Of a DNA stretch of 64,000 nucleotides, positions 58,738 to 64,000 are shown one piece after another. How positions within the stretch are numbered: the first letter of the stretch is position 1; each line of letters opens with the position of its first letter. The notes beneath the pieces were generated by a model, which saw only the letters and a list, made by a program, of their open reading frames with translations, ran no database searches and had not been told where the DNA came from. The position numbers were made by a program, and so were the translations under genes. Source of the stretch: Acidobacteriaceae bacterium KBS 89 (GTDB lineage Bacteria; Acidobacteriota; Terriglobia; Terriglobales; Acidobacteriaceae); the NCBI GenBank assembly GCA_000381605.1, contig KB906760.1, positions 248,001 through 312,000 of the forward strand, in the 5' to 3' direction.

Positions 58738-59577
58738 CTACTTGGCTACAGCCTGATGGATCGCAAGCAATTGTTCCAGGAGAGCTTTCAGCTTGTTTAG
58801 GTGCAGCGCGTTCGCCCCGTCGGACTTCGCCTCGGCTGGATTGTCATGCACCTCAAGGAAGACGCCGTCTACGCCTGCGGCGACTGCGGCGCGTGCGAGC
58901 ACAGGAATAAACTCAGGCTGGCCGCCGCTGACGCCGTTGCCTGCCGAGGGCGTCTGCACGGAGTGGGTCCCGTCGAAGACCACCGGCGCAAAGCCTCGCA
59001 TGATCGGAAGCGAGCGCATATCGACGACCAGATTGTTATAGCCAAAGCTGGCGCCGCGTTCGGTGAGCGAGACCCGTGGGTTGCCGCTCTCGCGGATCTT
59101 CTCGACGGCGTGGCGCATGTCCCATGGGGCGACGAACTGGCCCTTCTTCACATTCACTGCGCCGCCGTTTTTTGCGGTCGCCTCTGCAGCGGCGATCAAT
59201 AGATCGGTCTGCCGGCAGAGAAACGCGGGGATCTGCAGTACGTCGACCGCCTCAGCGACGCGAGCGCAGTCGGCCGCGGTATGGACGTCAGTCAAGACCG
59301 GCAGGCCGGTACTTTCCCCTATGGAGCGGAGGATGCGGCAACCCTCGACCAGGCCGGGGCCGCGAAAGCTTTTGATGGAGGTTCGGTTCGCCTTGTCGTA
59401 GCTGGCTTTGAAGATGTACGGTACGCCCAGGTCAGAGGTGATGCGTTGGATGGCATCGGCCAGCATGCGGGCATGGGCCTCAGATTCAAGGACACAGGGT
59501 CCAGCGATGAGGAAGAGTTTGCCCCGGCCAACCGGGACTTGATGAGGGGCCTTGCCGATGTCGAAGGGATTGGTCAC
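58738..59577 (-). CDS. kdsA: 3-deoxy-8-phosphooctulonate synthase
   Basis: Condenses arabinose 5-phosphate and phosphoenolpyruvate in Kdo synthesis for lipopolysaccharide. The 279-residue length is typical. Motifs include LFLIAGPCVLESE, FKASYDKANRTSIKSFRGPG, VLTDVHTAADC, IPAFLCRQTDLL, VNVKKGQFVAPWDM and FDGTHSVQTPSAGNGVSGG, with a C-terminal EVHDNPAEAKSDGANAL. An asparagine in KANRTS and a cysteine in GPCV fit known KdsA residues; the metal class is not decided here. This indicates an outer membrane with Kdo-containing lipid A core. Confidence 0.96.
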   Translation of the reverse strand: MTNPFDIGKAPHQVPVGRGKLFLIAGPCVLESEAHARMLADAIQRITSDLGVPYIFKASYDKANRTSIKSFRGPGLVEGCRILRSIGESTGLPVLTDVHTAADCARVAEAVDVLQIPAFLCRQTDLLIAAAEATAKNGGAVNVKKGQFVAPWDMRHAVEKIRESGNPRVSLTERGASFGYNNLVVDMRSLPIMRGFAPVVFDGTHSVQTPSAGNGVSGGQPEFIPVLARAAVAAGVDGVFLEVHDNPAEAKSDGANALHLNKLKALLEQLLAIHQAVAK

Positions 59578-59632
59578 GTCTGTTATTTGACCATAGCTGC
59601 GGCCACGCGTGGCTTTATCGCCTGCAAGCAGC

Positions 59633-60091
59633 CTAGCTCTTCAGCGACCTCCCCAGGCCCGAGAGGACCATCGTCATAAACGACAGTCCCCGGCGGCTGT
59701 CTTCGCTGTTGGCGCGCTTCGCAAGCTGGAAGAGGCTCGGCGGCGTTTGCTCGCGCTTATGCTCCTCTGTGGCCTTTGCCATCACCTTCGACACATGATC
59801 AAGCAGCTGGGGGTCGAGTTCGGTGAGGATCTTGGCAGCGGTCAGAAGGTTGCGAATGCCCGCGATGCCCTCGGGCTCACGTGCGAAGCGCGAGAGCGTC
59901 GTGATGATCGTGTCCTTGGAGGCGATCATGCCATGCAGGATGTCGAGCAACCCCTCGTCGTAAGCCGCTTCAAGTACGTCATACGCAGCCAGCAGCGCGG
60001 CGGCGTGCTCGTCGGGAGCCTTCTCCAGACGTCGCTGAAGGTCAGCCTTGAAGTCGACGGTAATGGGTTTGAACGCGATTGGCTTGGCCAT
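59633..60091 (-). CDS. DUF1641 protein, partner of the formate dehydrogenase
   Basis: A 152-residue protein of the DUF1641 family. It has AFKPITVDFKADLQRRLEK, then the conserved helix pattern ALLAAYDVLEAAYDEGLLDILHGMIASKDTIITTL and EGIAGIRNLLTAAKILTELDPQLLDHV. In Bacillus the DUF1641 proteins are encoded next to FdhA-type dehydrogenases and form the ForCE formate:menaquinone oxidoreductase. Here the gene starts 27 bp after the fdhA-like stop, so the pair is likely a complex. The start is ATG 60091; an upstream ATG at 60112 lies in the gap. Confidence 0.85.
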   Translation of the reverse strand: MAKPIAFKPITVDFKADLQRRLEKAPDEHAAALLAAYDVLEAAYDEGLLDILHGMIASKDTIITTLSRFAREPEGIAGIRNLLTAAKILTELDPQLLDHVSKVMAKATEEHKREQTPPSLFQLAKRANSEDSRRGLSFMTMVLSGLGRSLKS

Positions 60092-60118
60092 GGAAGACTC
60101 CTCGCAGCGCAAAAAAAA

Positions 60119-63100
60119 TTAAACGGTGGTTGACGTGATCTGGACGAGCTTGTCGCCGGGAGCGGTGCCGGGCAGACGATAGTCGGCACGCGCCCACTTA
60201 CGTTCAATCTCAAGACCGGACTGCGGCGTGCGTTTGCCGTTGCGGAAGTTGTTGCGGGGGATGGGGTTTTTATCGCCTTTGCCACGTTCCGGGAGGAGGG
60301 TCATCTTGACGGTGGTTTCTTTGTAAGCGGGTGTGTGGGTGAAGCGGTCGGTGTGGCTGCTGGTGAGGCGGTTGACGGGCTCCACGACCGAGTTGATGGG
60401 CATGTAGAGTTGTTTGCCCTGGACTCGGTCGGTGACGACGACCTGCACGTTGACGACGCCGTAAGGGCTCATGAGCCGGACGTGGCGACCCGTGGTGATG
60501 CCGCGCTCGGCGGCCAGCTCGGGCGAGATTTCGAGGAAGGTGGTGGGGGACATGGCCTTGACGCCGGGGGTGCGATCGGTCATGCTGCCCTGCTGAAAGT
60601 GTTCGAGGAGACGCCCGTTGTTAAGGTGGAGATCGAACGCCTCGTTGATCTCGTCGCAGGGGGGAATGTAGTCGATCGGGTAGAACCTCGCCTTGCCATC
60701 GGGGAAGGGAAATTTTTCGGTGAACAGAAGCGGCGTATCGGTGCCATCGGCGTGCACTGGCCATTGCAAGGAGTTGAAGCCTTCAAGTCGGTCGTAGCTG
60801 ACGCCCGCAAACAGCGGTGTCAACCGCGCCACCTCGTCCATAATCTCCGACGGATGTTGGTAGTTCCAGTTCGCTCCCATGCGGTTGGCGACAAGCTGAA
60901 TGATCTCCCAGTCAGCCTTGGTATCGCCGAGCGGCTCCATCACTTTGTAGATTCGTTGGATGCGGCGCTCCGTACTGGTAAAGGTACCCTCTTTTTCAAG
61001 CGAAGGAACGGCGGGGAGGACGAGATCGGCGTAGCGGCAGGTCTCGGAGAAGTTGATGTCCTGGACGATGAGAAACTCGCACACGCCGAGCGCGTCGCCG
61101 ACGTCGCCGGCGTTCGCATCGGATGTGATCGTGTCCTCTCCCTTGATGTAGAGGCTCTTGACCGTGCCGTCCTGGATGGCGCGGATCATCCCGTGATTGT
61201 CGAGGCCTGTGCTGGTGGGAAGGGTAACGCCCCAATCCGCTTCGAACTTCGCGCGAATGTCCGGGTCATCGACTTTTTGGTATCCCGAAAAGACATTCGG
61301 CATAGAGCCGAAGTCGCTCGCGCCCTGCACATTGTTATGCCCTCGCAGTGGATAGGCCCCAGCTCCGGGCCGCATATAGTTTCCTGTGACAAGCAAAAGG
61401 TTGGAAAGAGATGTCGCCGTGTCGGATCCGTTGCAGTGTTGCGTAACGCCCATGGCAAACAGGATGCACGTGCCGTCGGCCGCGGCAATCTCATGCGCTA
61501 CCTTCGTGAGTGTACTCGCTGGAACGCCGCAGACTTTTTCTGCATATTCAAGCGTAAAGGGCTCGAGCGATTTTTTGTACTCGTCGAAGTGATTGACCCA
61601 CCTGTTGACGAAGTCCATCTTCGCCAAGCCGCTGTCGATGATGTACTTTGCAATCGCATTCATCCAGACCATGTCGGTCGACGGTTTCGGCTGGAAAAAG
61701 ATATCGGCGCGCTCGGCCATCTCGTGTTTGCGCAGATCGGCGACGATCAGCCGCTGGCCGCGATGCTTGTGCGATCGTTTCACGCGCGTTGCGAGCACAG
61801 GGTGGTTCTCCGCAGGATTCGCGCCGACGATCACGACTAAGCCGGCCTTCTCGATATCAGCGATTGAGCCCGAATCTCCACCGTAGCCTACCGTACGTTG
61901 CAAACCCATGGTCGCCGGGTTCTGGCAGTAGCGGGCGCAGTTGTCGACGTTGTTTGTGCCAATCACCGCGCGCGCGAGCTTCTGCATCAGGAAGCTCTCT
62001 TCATTGGTGCACTTCGACGAGGCGATAAACGCAAGCGCATCGGGGCCATGCTCCGCTTTGATCTTCTTGAAGGTGTGCTCGATGATGTCGAGCGCCTCTT
62101 CCCATTCGATCTCGCGGAAGCCTTCGCCATCGCGCAGCAGCGGCTTCACCAGTCGGTCGTCGGAGTTGATGTGGCCCCAGGCAAACTTGCCCTTCACGCA
62201 GGTCGAAATACCGTTGGCTGGTCCATGCCATGGTTCGATCTTCAGGATGTGACGGTCCCGCGTCCACACATCAAAAGTGCACCCGACCGCGCAGTAGGTG
62301 CAGACAGTCTTCGTCTTCTTGGTGCGGTGGTTGCGCATCTCCGCCTCCATCTCGGAGAGCGCAAGGATCGGCCCATAGCCTATGGGCGGCTCGACCCCTT
62401 TGACGACATCGATCATGTTGTGCAACGCATCGTCCGGAGTGTCGGTCAGATAGCCCGCCTCTCCAAGCATCGACTTCTCCATCAGCGCATTGCACGGGCA
62501 CACCGTGACGCAGTGTCCGCAGGACACGCAACTCGAACCATCGATCTTCGTTCCACCATCCCAAAGCACACGCGGAGGGTCGCTCTCCCAATCGATCGAC
62601 AGCGTCTCATTCACCTGCACGTTCTGGCACGATTCCACGCAGCGTCCGCAAAGAATGCACTGATCGGGATCGTAGCGATAGAACGGGTTCGACATGTCCT
62701 TCTCGTACGGCTTTGGCGTATAGGGACGTGCCTGATGCTTCACATCCAGCTCTTTCGTCGTATTGTGAATCGTGCAGTTCCCGTTGTTGTTGTCGCATAC
62801 CGTGCAGTACAACATATGGTTCTGCAGGATGCGGTCGAACGCCTCGCGCTGCGCAATGTCGACAGTCTCGCCGGTGGTCTCTACCTTCATTCCGGCGGCC
62901 ACCCTGGTTGCGCACGCACGCACTAGTTCGCCGTTGACCTTAACCATGCAGGTATCGCAGCTTTGAATCGGTCCCATCTGCGGGACATAACAGACCTGCG
63001 GCACCGCCTTCTGCGCATGCACTGCGATCCGGCTGTTCAAAAGGTCGATCAGCAACTCGCCCGCGTGGCCGGGGACTTGGATTCCATCGATCGTCAGTTG

Positions 63101-63154
63101 TGTATTTGGTGAGTGATCGGCGGGAGTGTTCAGCAGTGATTTCGTGATGGTCAT
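60119..63154 (-). CDS. formate dehydrogenase catalytic subunit (molybdenum/tungsten, Cys form), ForC-like
   Basis: A 1011-residue molybdopterin enzyme oxidising formate to CO2. The N-terminal [2Fe-2S] domain has Cys55, Cys66, Cys69 and Cys81, and a His113-Cys117-Cys120-Cys127 cluster follows. Two ferredoxin-type [4Fe-4S] sites come next (Cys166/169/172/176 and Cys209/212/216/220). The catalytic part starts with Cys285/288/292 and Cys319, and the active-site Cys410 is in NCARYCQNP (Cys, not selenocysteine). After it a Gln stands where many FDHs have His, as in Bacillus/Staphylococcus-type FdhA. No twin-arginine signal is visible, so it is cytoplasmic. It is followed by the DUF1641 gene. Confidence 0.95.
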   Translation of the reverse strand: MTITKSLLNTPADHSPNTQLTIDGIQVPGHAGELLIDLLNSRIAVHAQKAVPQVCYVPQMGPIQSCDTCMVKVNGELVRACATRVAAGMKVETTGETVDIAQREAFDRILQNHMLYCTVCDNNNGNCTIHNTTKELDVKHQARPYTPKPYEKDMSNPFYRYDPDQCILCGRCVESCQNVQVNETLSIDWESDPPRVLWDGGTKIDGSSCVSCGHCVTVCPCNALMEKSMLGEAGYLTDTPDDALHNMIDVVKGVEPPIGYGPILALSEMEAEMRNHRTKKTKTVCTYCAVGCTFDVWTRDRHILKIEPWHGPANGISTCVKGKFAWGHINSDDRLVKPLLRDGEGFREIEWEEALDIIEHTFKKIKAEHGPDALAFIASSKCTNEESFLMQKLARAVIGTNNVDNCARYCQNPATMGLQRTVGYGGDSGSIADIEKAGLVVIVGANPAENHPVLATRVKRSHKHRGQRLIVADLRKHEMAERADIFFQPKPSTDMVWMNAIAKYIIDSGLAKMDFVNRWVNHFDEYKKSLEPFTLEYAEKVCGVPASTLTKVAHEIAAADGTCILFAMGVTQHCNGSDTATSLSNLLLVTGNYMRPGAGAYPLRGHNNVQGASDFGSMPNVFSGYQKVDDPDIRAKFEADWGVTLPTSTGLDNHGMIRAIQDGTVKSLYIKGEDTITSDANAGDVGDALGVCEFLIVQDINFSETCRYADLVLPAVPSLEKEGTFTSTERRIQRIYKVMEPLGDTKADWEIIQLVANRMGANWNYQHPSEIMDEVARLTPLFAGVSYDRLEGFNSLQWPVHADGTDTPLLFTEKFPFPDGKARFYPIDYIPPCDEINEAFDLHLNNGRLLEHFQQGSMTDRTPGVKAMSPTTFLEISPELAAERGITTGRHVRLMSPYGVVNVQVVVTDRVQGKQLYMPINSVVEPVNRLTSSHTDRFTHTPAYKETTVKMTLLPERGKGDKNPIPRNNFRNGKRTPQSGLEIERKWARADYRLPGTAPGDKLVQITSTTV

Positions 63155-63235
63155 AATGTTGTCCTATGCAGGGGTGCGTCACTGAAGTCCATCTCCCACG
63201 CACTCCGCTTAATCCACATTACACCCAACTTGCAT

Positions 63236-63254
63236 TGACAAAATGCTGACAAAA
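63236..63254. promoter_or_regulatory. TGACAAAA direct repeat upstream of the formate dehydrogenase gene
   Basis: The octamer TGACAAAA occurs at 63236-63243 and 63247-63254, start to start 11 bp, about 82-100 bp upstream of the fdhA-like start on its leader side. The helical phasing suggests an operator or activator pair for the formate dehydrogenase genes. No matching promoter hexamers could be fixed. Confidence 0.3.
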
Positions 63255-63330
63255 AAGTGCATCCGAACGAGGGTTTTCCCGCATCCAATGGCCGCCTGTT
63301 GCGGCTTCTTCGACTCCGTAATTACGTCGC

Positions 63331-64000
63331 TCACTCCTCGGCCTTACCACGGTGGCCTCCTGACAGAATCTGTTCCGCAGCCCTCACTCCGGAGCGCATC
63401 GCAGCATGGACTGTTCCCCTGTGCCCTGTGACGTCGGTGTGCTCGCCCGCGAAGAAGAGCGTATGCGCAACGGGTTCAGTCATCTGCTGTGAAGCCGCCA
63501 GTCCGCCCGTGGCCACGTAGCTGTATGCGCCAAGCGAAAACCGGTCAAGTTGCCAATCATTCGTGTAGCAGCCCTTCAGCAGTCCATGAATCCGTTGCCT
63601 GCGCACACCGAAGATTCTTGCCAACGTGGTACAGGCCTTGTCGCTAAGTGACTTCGCGTCCAATCCAGTCAACGCCGCCGAACGAGGCCCGCCCACCCAG
63701 CCTGTGATCGTGTGGCTCGCCTCCGGATGCGCCGTCCACCAGACCGGCGGCATCTCCGTAAACGCAAAAAGAAAACTCATCTCGCTCAACGTCGGTTGCG
63801 GCTGCAGACCGTCCCAGAACCTCTCCGCAAACAGCAACGTGAAGCGCCGGGCTTGTCCCATCCGCAGCCGCTTCGCTGCCTCAAGCACCTGGTGCGGCCG
63901 AGGGAATATGTTCACGTTGCCACCCTGCAGCACTGCGAGCGGCAGAGTGACAACCGCGTGCGTCGCACGAAAGGTCCACAGGTCCGAGACGATCTCCACC
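63331..64000 (-). CDS. flavin amine oxidase family protein, C-terminal part (cut by the window)
   Basis: At least 222 residues of the C-terminal part of an FAD-dependent amine oxidase. It shows ATHAVVTLPLAVLQGG, the substrate-domain strand FAERFWDG, TITGWVGGPRSAALTG, LKGCYTNDWQLDRFSLGAYSYV and the FAD-binding end HTLFFAGEHTDVTGHRGTVHAAMRSGVRAAEQIL. This matches monoamine/polyamine oxidase-like enzymes. The start codon lies beyond base 64000. The substrate is unknown. Confidence 0.85.
   Translation of the reverse strand, partial: VEIVSDLWTFRATHAVVTLPLAVLQGGNVNIFPRPHQVLEAAKRLRMGQARRFTLLFAERFWDGLQPQPTLSEMSFLFAFTEMPPVWWTAHPEASHTITGWVGGPRSAALTGLDAKSLSDKACTTLARIFGVRRQRIHGLLKGCYTNDWQLDRFSLGAYSYVATGGLAASQQMTEPVAHTLFFAGEHTDVTGHRGTVHAAMRSGVRAAEQILSGGHRGKAEE

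Noticed and set aside
60335-61840. 501-residue plus-strand frame inside the formate dehydrogenase gene
   Set aside because: Antisense shadow of the fully conserved molybdopterin enzyme; composition typical of such shadows.

Overview
The window looks like a chromosomal segment of an Acidobacteriaceae (subdivision 1 Acidobacteria; Terriglobus, Granulicella or Edaphobacter type). The reasons are the GC-rich coding sequence, a large Oar-like TonB-dependent receptor with an N-terminal carboxypeptidase-regulatory domain, an MBG/NHL-type secreted lipoprotein, an exosortase beside a tiny PExPT-type substrate, and many short conserved proteins without a clear family. This placement is inferred from gene content, not from a marker-gene comparison. 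I see no rRNA, tRNA, CRISPR array, prophage or complete insertion sequence.

Bases 1-11000 hold carbohydrate metabolism on the plus strand: a GH15 glucoamylase, transketolase, ribose-5-phosphate isomerase, an SDR oxidoreductase, 6-phosphogluconate dehydrogenase, glucose-6-phosphate dehydrogenase, 6-phosphogluconolactonase and glucokinase. Together they carry glucose through the oxidative and much of the non-oxidative pentose phosphate pathway; ribulose-phosphate 3-epimerase lies apart at 41.5 kb. A methyltransferase and a secreted M1 aminopeptidase follow. At 14.97-19.3 kb a 62-residue secreted peptide with a PENPT sorting signal precedes an exosortase fused to an EpsI-like domain and an MBG/NHL lipoprotein. 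A 1259-residue TonB-dependent receptor, a strong terminator and a GH27 alpha-galactosidase complete this sugar-scavenging section.

From 33.15 down to 24.8 kb an eight-gene minus-strand run encodes NadC, BirA, CoaX, an unknown 238-residue protein, an RNA m5U methyltransferase, ComEC, an unknown 91-residue protein and a GNAT acetyltransferase. Just upstream of nadC is an unusual 1.15-kb block. It is bounded by a direct repeat of the nadC start and contains an approximately 11-bp phased TGGTG repeat, a long hairpin, and genes for a CsbD-like and a small membrane protein.

From 34.4 to 49.4 kb come a SnoaL-like protein, an orphan Rap1a/Tai-type immunity protein, ValS, two tandem secreted bactofilin-like proteins, a long BamD-like TPR protein, Rpe, a GNAT enzyme and a nuclease-less UvrC relative. 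Then comes a compact tldD - zinc protein A - zinc protein B - tldE operon. From 49.5 to 58.7 kb are a DinB/YfiT hydrolase, a GNAT enzyme, an orphan PD-(D/E)XK protein, a chagasin/NlpE fusion, DusB, ribosomal protein L31, a DnaC-like ATPase, two small membrane proteins and an OmpA-family protein. The end carries KdsA, a DUF1641/formate dehydrogenase pair resembling the Bacillus ForCE system, and the 3' part of a flavin amine oxidase cut by the window edge.

The most promising unexplained systems are the PExPT micro-peptide/exosortase locus, the TldD/TldE operon that encloses two paralogous zinc-site proteins, and the structured block upstream of nadC.
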